Made by a program: the position numbers and the translations under genes | Notes under the pieces: generated by a model | What the model saw: only the letters and a program-made list of their open reading frames with translations | What the model was told of the DNA's origin: nothing | Database searches by the model: none | Assembly (NCBI GenBank): GCA_029264955.1 | Contig: JARHYC010000018.1 | Coordinates: 1 to 43,151, forward strand | Length of the DNA stretch: 43,151 nt | Direction: 5' to 3' | DNA from: Faecalibacterium sp. | Lineage (GTDB): Bacteria; Bacillota; Clostridia; Oscillospirales; Ruminococcaceae | Shown here: piece by piece, positions 24,431-32,420 of the stretch | How the letters are laid out: every line of letters begins with the position of its first letter | How positions within the stretch are numbered: position 1 is the stretch's first letter

Positions 24431-25447
24431 TTACAGCATGTGATTCTTCGGATCAGCTGCATCCGAGAATGCATTGCCGATCAGATAGAACGAAATCGTT
24501 ACAAAGCTCAAAATAATGGTAGGATACAACAGCTGATAACGCAATGCGCTGCTCATCATAACCTTACGACCTTCGTCAATCAGATTGCCCAGGCTGGGTA
24601 CTTCAACACCCAGACCCAGACCGATATAGGTGATAAAAACTTCGCTGCCAATGGCTGCCGGAATCGTCAATGCCATGCGCAGCATGATAACCGATACCAG
24701 ATACGGCAGCAGGTTTTTCATCACAATACGGAAAGTGGGCGTACCCAAACAGCGAGAAGCTACGTTATAATCACGATCTCGAATAATCAAAATCTGATTA
24801 CGAATAAAACGCGCCATCTGAATCCAGCCTGTCAAAGACATACCCAAAATCAGAGTCCCCACGCTGGGGCTGGCAATGTAGGAAATCAGAATCAATACAA
24901 TCGTGCTGGGGATGTTATCCAGAATGTTATACATTTCGGTAAACAGCCAATCCAATTTACGGACATAACCCCACAAAACGCCCACGGTAATGCCTACACC
25001 TGCTTCGATCATTGCCACGCAGAATGCAATGGTCAAACTGGTACGCACACCTGTCCAGATACGCGCCCACAAATCCTGGCCGATTGCATTGCAGCCCCAA
25101 ATGAAGCCCAATTCACCCGGTGCAATATTGCGATACGGCAAACCCGTAGCCGGATCAATATTGCAGTAATTTGGGTCCATCTGGCCCGGCAAATACGGCT
25201 GAATAAACGAGAACACCAGCAGTGCTGCCAACAAAATCAGCAAAACCACAGCAAAACGATTTTTCAAAAATGCCCGAACTGTACTGCCCCAATAAGAATA
25301 ATTAGAGTACGCCACAGCTTCGGCTTTTTCCTCACTGAACTCCGCAGGGGTGAACAGTTCATTCTCCTGTTCTGCCGTCAACTGAACTTCTTCCATCGAC
25401 TGGGTCAGCTTTTCTGCGTGGGCGTCTACAAAATGAAACCATTTCAT
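24431..25447 (-). CDS. oppC: Oligopeptide ABC transporter permease
   Basis: A 338-residue membrane protein. A cytoplasmic N terminus of about 85 residues precedes the first helix, as in OppC/DppC. The coupling loop is in A-S-R-C-L-G-T-P-T-F-R-I-V, a variant of the usual E-A-A-x-x-x-G motif. With OppB it forms the channel. The start codon shares one base with the oppB stop (TGATG), a sign of translational coupling. Confidence 0.93.
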   Translation of the reverse strand: MKWFHFVDAHAEKLTQSMEEVQLTAEQENELFTPAEFSEEKAEAVAYSNYSYWGSTVRAFLKNRFAVVLLILLAALLVFSFIQPYLPGQMDPNYCNIDPATGLPYRNIAPGELGFIWGCNAIGQDLWARIWTGVRTSLTIAFCVAMIEAGVGITVGVLWGYVRKLDWLFTEMYNILDNIPSTIVLILISYIASPSVGTLILGMSLTGWIQMARFIRNQILIIRDRDYNVASRCLGTPTFRIVMKNLLPYLVSVIMLRMALTIPAAIGSEVFITYIGLGLGVEVPSLGNLIDEGRKVMMSSALRYQLLYPTIILSFVTISFYLIGNAFSDAADPKNHML

Positions 25448-26391
25448 CAGCGTCCACCTTCTTTCTTTCCAAAGCTGATGCGCGGGTCAACCAGCACCAT
25501 CAGCAAATCACCCAGAATCAGACCTACGATACCTACGCAGGCGTATAACAGCACGATCCCCTGTACCATGGTGTTATCGTGCTTTTGCACGCAGGTAACC
25601 AGCAGACCACCCATACCGGGAATACTATACAAACTTTCAATGTAAATGGAACCAACCACCGTATTCAAAAATCCGGAAGGAATATACTGAATCAGCGGAA
25701 CCATGGCGTTACGGAATATGTGCTTGAAAGCAATCCCATTTTCGCTGACGCCTTTTGCGCGTGCCAGGCGTACATAGTCCTTATTGCTTTCATCCACCAT
25801 GTATCGGCGTAGCCACATCGCATAAAAAGCAATGTTTACAAGGCTCATGGACAGGACCGGCAAAACCCAATACTGCCATTTTTTCGCATTGAACAACAGC
25901 CCCACATTCAACAGCTGGGTACCGTACATCTGAATATACAAGTAATACACCGCAACAGGGACCGCCTGAATCAGCACAATGATAGCCGTCCCGATTTTAT
26001 CCGGCAATCTGCCTTTATACCGCGCCATCAGCATACCCATCGGTAAACCAACAATCAACGCCACCAGCAAGCCCAAACCGCCCATTTGAATGGAAATTGG
26101 CAGCTTTTGCAGCAAAATTTCCGTAACCGGCACGTTTTGCCGATATACATGACTTACACCCAAATCACCTTTGATGAGCAGATTTTTCCAAAAGTGGAAA
26201 ACCTGTACCGGCATGGGGTCCAGCAGCCCCATGGATTGCAGACCTGCCTGAATCTGGGCTTCTGACATTTTTTCATAGTTTGTAAAATACCCTTCTACGG
26301 GCATCAAACGCAGCAGGCAAAAGACGATGGTCACCACAAGGAACAATGTGACGATAGAACGTCCAATGCGTTTTGCAAGATATTTCAGCAT
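25447..26391 (-). CDS. oppB: Oligopeptide ABC transporter permease
   Basis: A 314-residue membrane protein with six predicted helices. The first helix starts at about residue 10, and the coupling loop reads Y-V-R-L-A-R-A-K-G-V, the standard OppB/DppB form, followed by H-I-F-R-N-A. A large outside loop lies between helices 1 and 2. The gene begins 136 bases after oppA, beyond a stem-loop, and leads the permease and ATPase genes. Confidence 0.93.
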   Translation of the reverse strand: MLKYLAKRIGRSIVTLFLVVTIVFCLLRLMPVEGYFTNYEKMSEAQIQAGLQSMGLLDPMPVQVFHFWKNLLIKGDLGVSHVYRQNVPVTEILLQKLPISIQMGGLGLLVALIVGLPMGMLMARYKGRLPDKIGTAIIVLIQAVPVAVYYLYIQMYGTQLLNVGLLFNAKKWQYWVLPVLSMSLVNIAFYAMWLRRYMVDESNKDYVRLARAKGVSENGIAFKHIFRNAMVPLIQYIPSGFLNTVVGSIYIESLYSIPGMGGLLVTCVQKHDNTMVQGIVLLYACVGIVGLILGDLLMVLVDPRISFGKKEGGR

Positions 26392-26459
26392 ACGGTTTGC
26401 GCCTTTCTATCAAGTTTTGTGAGGAACACGCATTTTAAGGGAATTTGTAATAGCACAAA

Positions 26460-26487
26460 TGCGCAGTGTCCAACAGGGCACTGCGCA
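26460..26487 (-). terminator. Stem-loop between oppA and oppB (partial terminator or RNA stabiliser)
   Basis: TGCGCAGTG and CACTGCGCA arms with a short loop lie after the oppA stop codon. T-rich but interrupted sequence follows on the minus strand. Such stem-loops often let the binding protein be made in excess over the membrane subunits. Confidence 0.7.
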
Positions 26488-26527
26488 ATTCTATGCATCA
26501 ACGCTCGAAAACAACGATTTTATGTCC

Positions 26528-28531
26528 TTAACGTGCGTCACGATTTGCTTTATATTCGTCCATAGTGACATAGTGGTCCAGCACATGGATCCCCTTCATA
26601 CGCTTGTTGGAGAAGCCCGTAGAGGCATACTGTCCTTCCCAATAATTCAGCTTCGTTGCAATGTACGGAGGGATGCTCATACCCATGGGAATGCACAGTG
26701 CATTCTCAATCAGCGTAGCTTCTGCATTTGCAAACGCCTCATAACGAGCGTTCATGTCGTCAGTAATCAGCTTTGCATCTTCGACCTGATGCATATAGCT
26801 CATAATAGCGTCTGCCGTTTCACCATTGACCAGACCGCGCTCCACTGCTGTACGCAGGTAGCAGTAACGGCCGCCGCGCTCGCCCTCTGCCTGATAGAAA
26901 GGATCGGTTTCTGTTTCGGGGTCCGAGTAGTCAGCACCCCAGTTGCAGTATAGCAGTTCGTACTTGCCTGCACGGCGCACATTGCTCAGGAATCCATCGG
27001 TGGGGCCTTCCGTAATCATCACATTGATAAAGTCGGTCCCCAGCAGGGTTTCCAGCTGCTGCTTCAACACCTGACACATCTTATCCCAGCCGGAAGTAGA
27101 GGGGTTATAGGGCAGCTGTACCTTAATCGGGAAAGTACAGCCTGCAGCTTCCAGCTCTGCCTTTGCCAAATCACGATATTCTTTTGCCTTCTCCTCGTTA
27201 AAGAAGGTATTCAGTTCTGCCAGACGACCACACTTGGTGTAATCCACACCATCCGCATTTGCACAGAAGTTTGGCGGTGTAATGGTGTTCAGTTTGTAGG
27301 ATTCAAAACCCTTGGGCGCTTGCACAGCCAGGGTCAGATCGTTATTGATACCGTACAGGAAAGCCTTGCGGAAATTGGTATTATTGATTGCCCTCAACCA
27401 ATTTTCCGGCTCATACTGTGCATCTACGCCCTCTACCTCACTGTTTGCGAAGCTGTGGGCAACAGGCATAAAGTTAAACAGGTAAAAGTACGTGTAGTTG
27501 GTGTTGGGGCGATCCATCGAAACTAGATTTGCAGTCTCGCTGTTTGCCAGCCAGTCATCCAGAATATCACTGCCGATGGTTGCTTCGTCAATTTCGCCGC
27601 GCTTAACCATCTCGGGACCAACTGTGCTTGCTTCTGCTACATAGGTACGGCGAATCTCATCAATAAAGACATTGTCTGCATCGTAGTTTTCCGGGTTCTT
27701 GGTCATAACCCAGCTTTCCAGAGACTCGTACTCGCTCAGGTAGTAAGCGCCGCAGCTGTACAAAGTATCTGCGCTGGTAGCGAACTGATCGCCGGTCTGC
27801 TCCAATAAAGGGCCGTAAGCCGGCTCGTAAGGCAGGTAAACCAGCAGACTCAGGAAGCCTGGGAAGTCATAGGTCAAGGTGTACTGCAGAGTGTGGTCAT
27901 CCACTGCCTTTACGCCAACGGACTCAAACTCTACACACTCGAAAGTTTCCGATGTCCCGTCTGCCTTGGTAACGACGACTTTGTCGCCATTCATTGCATA
28001 CTTGGTGCCATCCTCATCCGTCAAACCAGCTTCAGCGCTTGCGCGATAGGTCCAGTAATGAAAGTACTCCTCCGCACCTGCAATATAACCAGTGACCAAG
28101 TAGGTGTTCGATGCTGCATTTGCCGGATTCAGAACATACTTCATGGCATCCACAAAGTCCTGTGCAGTAACCGGTGCTACTGCAGCACCGGTTTTATCTA
28201 CCCAATTTTCGTCACGCAGCGTGAAAGTCCAAGTCAGCGTATCTGCATCCCACTCCCACTTTGTAGCCAAGCCTTCACGCAGTACACCCTTATTGGTAAA
28301 CTCCACCAGGGTGTCTACACAGTTTGCACCAGTCTGCATCTCTACATCGGATGCAGTAATCAGGTAATTCTGCGTAGCAGGCTGGTTCTCGTACAGAATA
28401 TTGTAGCTACTGGTTCCATCTGTTCCATTTCCACCAGTGCCATTGCCACCACCGCAGCCAGCCATCAATCCAGCAGTTGCCAATAAACCAGATGCTTTCA
28501 AAAACTGTCGACGTGTAATTGTCTTTTTCAT
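26528..28531 (-). CDS. oppA: Oligopeptide ABC transporter substrate-binding lipoprotein with Tat signal
   Basis: A 667-residue extracellular binding protein of the family-5 type. It begins T-R-R-Q-F-L-K (residues 6-12), a full twin-arginine motif, then a short hydrophobic stretch and lipobox L-M-A-G-C26. The mature part has the large two-lobed layout with L-V-E-F, V-L-R-E-G-L-A-T-K-W-E-W and W-T-F-T-L-R near residues 75-115, typical of OppA/DppA. It delivers peptides to OppBC. At 667 residues it is longer than the usual 540-600. The Tat signal suggests export after folding, unusual for an OppA. Its promoter is at 28639-28666. Confidence 0.92.
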   Translation of the reverse strand: MKKTITRRQFLKASGLLATAGLMAGCGGGNGTGGNGTDGTSSYNILYENQPATQNYLITASDVEMQTGANCVDTLVEFTNKGVLREGLATKWEWDADTLTWTFTLRDENWVDKTGAAVAPVTAQDFVDAMKYVLNPANAASNTYLVTGYIAGAEEYFHYWTYRASAEAGLTDEDGTKYAMNGDKVVVTKADGTSETFECVEFESVGVKAVDDHTLQYTLTYDFPGFLSLLVYLPYEPAYGPLLEQTGDQFATSADTLYSCGAYYLSEYESLESWVMTKNPENYDADNVFIDEIRRTYVAEASTVGPEMVKRGEIDEATIGSDILDDWLANSETANLVSMDRPNTNYTYFYLFNFMPVAHSFANSEVEGVDAQYEPENWLRAINNTNFRKAFLYGINNDLTLAVQAPKGFESYKLNTITPPNFCANADGVDYTKCGRLAELNTFFNEEKAKEYRDLAKAELEAAGCTFPIKVQLPYNPSTSGWDKMCQVLKQQLETLLGTDFINVMITEGPTDGFLSNVRRAGKYELLYCNWGADYSDPETETDPFYQAEGERGGRYCYLRTAVERGLVNGETADAIMSYMHQVEDAKLITDDMNARYEAFANAEATLIENALCIPMGMSIPPYIATKLNYWEGQYASTGFSNKRMKGIHVLDHYVTMDEYKANRDAR

Positions 28532-28638
28532 ACTTGCTTCCCCTTCTCAAAATAATTCTATTGTGTAATCTGCGGCACATAGTATCTTTTTATCGAATAC
28601 CTGCCTTTTCAGAATGGAATCTGCTTTTTTCACAATCT

Positions 28639-28666
28639 ATTATATGCGAAAAGATTGCAACGTAAA
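28639..28666 (-). promoter_or_regulatory. Promoter of the opp operon
   Basis: On the minus strand TTTACG (28661-28666) and a perfect TATAAT (28639-28644) are separated by 16 bases, about 110 bases before the oppA start. Confidence 0.7.
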
Positions 28667-28674
28667 TTGCACGT

Positions 28675-28689
28675 AATGCTTAAAGCATT
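28675..28689. promoter_or_regulatory. Palindrome AATGCTT-A-AAGCATT upstream of the opp promoter
   Basis: Perfect seven-base arms lie eight bases upstream of the -35 box. TTGCA or TGCAA repeats surround it. The position suits an activator or repressor site for peptide uptake; the regulator is unknown. Confidence 0.5.
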
Positions 28690-28867
28690 GCAAAAAGTGC
28701 TATACGTCCAATTTCTATGCAGCCACACCAATCGAAATGTTGTATAGCCTACCTATTTTTACGAAAATGCTCCGAAGGTTACATTTTTTCCTCTCAAAAA
28801 GATTTCGCAAAAAACAGCACAGACTCTTCATATAGCTACTAAAATATATACTTATTATTATAACAAT

Positions 28868-28904
28868 AAAGCCCCTCTGCGTCAATTTTGCAGAGGGGCT
28901 TTTC
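28868..28904 (-). terminator. Terminator after the ferredoxin-like gene
   Basis: GCCCCTCTGC and GCAGAGGGGC form a ten-base stem extended by A-T pairs, with T-rich sequence beyond it on the minus strand. Confidence 0.93.
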
Positions 28905-28979
28905 CGAATCAAATCGATTCTTTCACAATCTTTTTATATTTCGCAAAAGTTTTTCCGCACACATATGCAAACTTTTGTT

Positions 28980-30242
28980 TCAGTTCTTTTCATTTGCTGC
29001 GTGCGCTGACGCATTTGCTTCTTGTGACGCCTGCTGTGCCAGTTTTTCCTGATGCTGGGCTGCCAGCTGATCCAGTTCTTCTTCTGTTTTACCAGTTTTC
29101 TCCATCAGCTTCGCCTTTGCGCGTTCCGCCTGTTGCTTTTCCTGCTGTTCCTTGCGGCGACGTTCTGCCGCTTCACGAGCCAGCTTTGCCTTATGGCGAC
29201 CATAACACACTTTGCACAGTCCGTCATGGTTATCTGCTGACATTGGTTTTCCACATTCCGAACAGCAGTTTTTCTTGAACTTATACACGCTTACAGGGCC
29301 CAGCGTGGTCAGCTGACGTAGCACCATACCGTCCATTGCCTTTTCCAGACAGCTGGAAATACACAAACCGCACTCGCTGCATTTCCAAGGTGTTATCACT
29401 ACACGAGAAACACCATCCGCTCCATCACGGATTTCCAACGCACCGGAACGGCAGATACGCGCACAACGACCACAGCCGTAGCAATTTTCATTGATAGCTG
29501 GCAGATAATAGCCAAAGGTAGCTTTTACGTCGCTACCCTCTTTGATTTGCTTTAGACGATGGTGCAGCAGCTCACGATGCACCAATCCGCGATCCTCAGT
29601 CTGCTCTTGTACACCAGGAATCATCCGCAGCAACTGTTTGGTACCAGAGCGAGACCCTTTTGTCATACGCTGCATCATCTCGCGGCGATCATATTCCTTA
29701 CTTTCAAAGGGAGCCTGCTCTTGCTTCTGTGCCAGCGTGATGCGCGCCGTAAACAACTGCGGTCCCAGAAACTCCAGTAGACGGCGCGCCACATTGCGTA
29801 CATGTTCCACACAAATGCGATTTTCACACTGTGCACAGGGGGTCAAATCCAAAACAAGTTTCTTGTTCAGCGCCAAGTAAGCCAGATATTCCCAATCCAA
29901 GCTGCCTACGCAAGTACGCACAACGCTGTTTTTGCGCTGGGACTGCTCACAGCCAATCCAGATTGTATCCCCTTCCAGATCTGCAATATGTAAATCCTTC
30001 TGCAGCTGTTCTTCTGATGGAACAATGCAGCGCGTCTTACACACCGAGACGCACAGACCGCAGTCGATGCAGTTCGTGAAATCCTTTGCCATACCCGCAC
30101 GCTCAAAAACACCGGCGGGGCAAATGTCCATACAGGCATTGCATCGCTCCTTATGGGGCTGCATATTCCAGCAACTGCGCCGATTGATTGTAGGATTAGA
30201 CTGCTTCATCAGTGCTCCTACCGCCATATTAAAAATGCCCAT
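28980..30242 (-). CDS. Multi-cluster 4Fe-4S ferredoxin-like protein with C-terminal zinc ribbon and charged helix
   Basis: A 420-residue cytoplasmic protein of uncertain role. Near the N terminus C34-x-x-C37-x-x-x-C41-P and then C-I-D-C-G-L-C-V-S-V-C suggest two [4Fe-4S] clusters. A central segment has C-A-Q-C-E-N-R-I-C. A second ferredoxin domain carries C-Y-G-C-G-R-C-A-R-I-C and C-S-E-C-G-L-C-I-S-S-C. Then C-C-S-E-C-G and C-K-V-C-Y-G-R look like a zinc ribbon. The last 70 residues are Lys/Glu/Gln-rich and probably helical. It is likely an electron carrier or assembly factor; partners are not evident. GAGG precedes the start. It follows the trigger-factor-like gene by 32 bases and probably shares its transcript. 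Confidence 0.8.
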   Translation of the reverse strand: MGIFNMAVGALMKQSNPTINRRSCWNMQPHKERCNACMDICPAGVFERAGMAKDFTNCIDCGLCVSVCKTRCIVPSEEQLQKDLHIADLEGDTIWIGCEQSQRKNSVVRTCVGSLDWEYLAYLALNKKLVLDLTPCAQCENRICVEHVRNVARRLLEFLGPQLFTARITLAQKQEQAPFESKEYDRREMMQRMTKGSRSGTKQLLRMIPGVQEQTEDRGLVHRELLHHRLKQIKEGSDVKATFGYYLPAINENCYGCGRCARICRSGALEIRDGADGVSRVVITPWKCSECGLCISSCLEKAMDGMVLRQLTTLGPVSVYKFKKNCCSECGKPMSADNHDGLCKVCYGRHKAKLAREAAERRRKEQQEKQQAERAKAKLMEKTGKTEEELDQLAAQHQEKLAQQASQEANASAHAANEKN

Positions 30243-30274
30243 ACTTCAAACCTCTTTTATTTCGTTTCTGTGCA

Positions 30275-31216
30275 TCACTCGGTATAAACCGCATTGGACA
30301 CCAATATCTGCTGTACTTTACGTGTCAACAACGCAGTTTCCGCCGTTTCTCGTTTCAATGCCTTTACATTCGTCTTTCCTTGCGAAACCCTTGCAAGTTC
30401 TGCATCTATCTCCGCATCCGAAACCGTCAACTGTTCCGCCCTTGCAATTTCCTGCACCGCCAAGCGACGACGCCAATCCACTTCGATTTCCAATGCGGCG
30501 CGCTGCAAATACCACGCTCTGTCGTGCCCTGTCAGCCGATAATATAAGCTGGGCTGCTGTCCGGCAGCAAGTAAATCTCTCTCCATTACACTAACGCGCC
30601 GTTCTGCCTTTTCTTCCAGATAGCCTTCCGGAAATTCCACCTGCATTGCGGCACCCGCCTGTGCAAGTAACAGCGTTTCGATTCGACGATCCTCTACCGA
30701 CCGATTTTTTTCCAATACCTGCTGTTTCAGCTTTGCACGCAGTTCCACCATAGTTTCACATCCGTGTGCCTGTGCAAATGCATCATCTGCATTCGGCATA
30801 CAGCGATGCTTCACACAATGCAATGCAATAGAAAATTCCACCTTACGCCCAGCCAGACTTTTTAGTGGAAACTGTTCCGGATATGTTACTGGAATACGAA
30901 AGGTTTCGCCCGCACAGTGACCGCAAATAGCATCTTCGACTCCGGGCAACATTTTTCCTTGTCCCAGTGTTACAGTTACGCCTTCCGCCTTACTATCCGG
31001 GATTGGCACCCCATCTGAAAAAAAGCCTTCAAAGTCCAAAAGTGCTTGATCTCGCCGCTCTGCCGGACCCGTTACTTGCTTCCAAACGGACTCTTTATAG
31101 CGGAGTGTGCGCAATGCTTCTTCCACCTGTTTTTCCGTCGGCTGAATAGCCCGTTTCATCACCGGCAATTTCTTATATTGCCCCAACTGTCCCATTGGCT
31201 CAACTTTGTTCGGCAT
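30275..31216 (-). CDS. Trigger-factor-like peptidyl-prolyl isomerase lacking the ribosome-binding domain
   Basis: A 313-residue cytoplasmic protein. After a short N terminus (residues 1-50) comes an FKBP-like domain with D-F-E-G-F-F-S-D-G, T-L-G-Q-G-K-M-L-P-G-V-E and a late G-R-K-V-E-F. The rest is helical and resembles the C-terminal chaperone arms of trigger factor. The G-F-R-x-G-K-x-P loop that docks trigger factor on the ribosome is absent, so it cannot be a standard Tig. It may fold or isomerise particular clients, perhaps in the iron-sulphur context of its neighbour. ATG31216 has AAAGGAG upstream. It is the last cellular-type gene before the phage module. Confidence 0.82.
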   Translation of the reverse strand: MPNKVEPMGQLGQYKKLPVMKRAIQPTEKQVEEALRTLRYKESVWKQVTGPAERRDQALLDFEGFFSDGVPIPDSKAEGVTVTLGQGKMLPGVEDAICGHCAGETFRIPVTYPEQFPLKSLAGRKVEFSIALHCVKHRCMPNADDAFAQAHGCETMVELRAKLKQQVLEKNRSVEDRRIETLLLAQAGAAMQVEFPEGYLEEKAERRVSVMERDLLAAGQQPSLYYRLTGHDRAWYLQRAALEIEVDWRRRLAVQEIARAEQLTVSDAEIDAELARVSQGKTNVKALKRETAETALLTRKVQQILVSNAVYTE

Positions 31217-31333
31217 TGTAAATCCACTCCTTTGAAGGCCAAATACGAAACACATTATAGCATTTTTTCCAGATGTCGTCTACCCGCTGCCAGAGGCACC
31301 TTCACTTGAGTGATGCAGCAAATTTTATCTTTC

Positions 31334-32407
31334 TCATCGCATGATGCTGCCGATTCCTCCCATCATAAAATCTCTGCGCACTTCCGCCTTATCTTTCTTT
31401 TTCAAGCTGGATTTTTTCTTGTGATTGCTACCCATTTCGCCGATGTAAAGGTCGAACTTTTCCTTTTTGGTCAAATCCTTTGACGGGAACACCGGCCGTT
31501 TTGTTTCCTTCTCTTTTTTCTTTGGCAGAGACTTCTTATACGCCAGCCGTTCCCGATTCAATGCCATCTGTTCGCGCCACTTTTGCTGTGCATTAGCCTG
31601 TTCGATTTCCCACCGTCGTGTTGATTCCGCCTGTCGTGCTGCCGCAGCTTCCTGCTCAGCCTGCCACTGACGAATACTTTCCTCAAACTTTTTCACTGCC
31701 AACTCATGTGCAAGTTCATCCTGTCTTCGCTGGAACTCCTGCTGATCCTGGCTGGCATAATAATCCCGCATATCCGTCAGTGATTCCAGCAAATCCTGAT
31801 ATTCGCCATAATCTTTTTTGTATGCACTGTCCGCCATGTCCATATAGCGGTCCAAGCCTTTATAGTAACTATCTACCTGATCCTTATATGCATCGTGTGC
31901 CGATTTTTCCACACTCATCAGCTGATCCAGTGCATCATGCATTCCCTTACCTTCGCTGTCATAGCGATCCAGTGCCATCTGATACAATTCCGGAATTTTA
32001 TCATTCAGCTGATTCAAATATCCCTGATATGCCTGGCTTCCCGCAGCCATCGCAAAGGACGAACCATAGCCACCTGTCAGCGCAGCTGCACCTGCCATAC
32101 TATCCTGCATGGCAAGTTTACCCTGATGTACATACTGATTTTTGTAGGTTTTGTACATTGGATCTGTAGAAAAATCATAGGAAAATCCTTCCCGATTCAA
32201 AATCTGGTCCAGTAAGCCATCGATTTTCTGCTGATAGCCCGACGTATACTCGCCAGGCTTAGACTGCATATACTGCTCCAGCTGGTTTTGTGCATTCTGT
32301 ACCGCTTGGCTTGCCTGATATCCGGAACTTGCTTCCTGCAAAGCCTGTTCAGCGCTTGTCTTATCGGTTACCCCGTACAGAAGGTCTTCTTTCCTTCTTG
32401 CTGCCAT
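31334..32407 (-). CDS. Phage structural protein of unknown function, coiled-coil rich
   Basis: A 357-residue protein. The middle has a segment rich in Gly, Ala and Tyr (A-L-T-G-G-Y-G-S-S-F-A) followed by long helices full of Gln, Glu and Arg. That layout recurs in uncharacterised Firmicute phage proteins; an internal or ejected virion protein is one possibility for a short-tailed phage. The C terminus is very basic. AAGGAGG lies upstream of ATG32407. It is the leftmost gene of the phage module, and no lysis gene follows it. Confidence 0.6.
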   Translation of the reverse strand: MAARRKEDLLYGVTDKTSAEQALQEASSGYQASQAVQNAQNQLEQYMQSKPGEYTSGYQQKIDGLLDQILNREGFSYDFSTDPMYKTYKNQYVHQGKLAMQDSMAGAAALTGGYGSSFAMAAGSQAYQGYLNQLNDKIPELYQMALDRYDSEGKGMHDALDQLMSVEKSAHDAYKDQVDSYYKGLDRYMDMADSAYKKDYGEYQDLLESLTDMRDYYASQDQQEFQRRQDELAHELAVKKFEESIRQWQAEQEAAAARQAESTRRWEIEQANAQQKWREQMALNRERLAYKKSLPKKKEKETKRPVFPSKDLTKKEKFDLYIGEMGSNHKKKSSLKKKDKAEVRRDFMMGGIGSIMR

Positions 32408-32420
32408 ACTGCCTCCTTTT

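Larger units (their letters stand above)
28532..28979. other. 448-base intergenic region upstream of oppA
   Basis: It holds the oppA promoter, a palindrome just upstream of it, and the terminator of the ferredoxin-like gene. Between about 28690 and 28867 I see no gene or clear signal. A 65-codon minus-strand frame (28715-28912) overlaps the terminator and lacks a ribosome site. Confidence 0.6.

Noticed and set aside
24419-25645. A 408-codon plus-strand frame opposite oppC
   Set aside because: It is an antisense shadow rich in Asn, Gln and His, with no ribosome site; the oppC gene is unmistakable.
28715-28912. A 65-codon minus-strand frame in the gap upstream of oppA
   Set aside because: It starts beyond the terminator stem, has no ribosome site and reads as low-complexity Ile/Ser/Phe.
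31217-31333. A possible phage attachment site or tRNA at the left phage edge
   Set aside because: No tRNA-like cloverleaf, integrase or direct repeat could be seen by eye.
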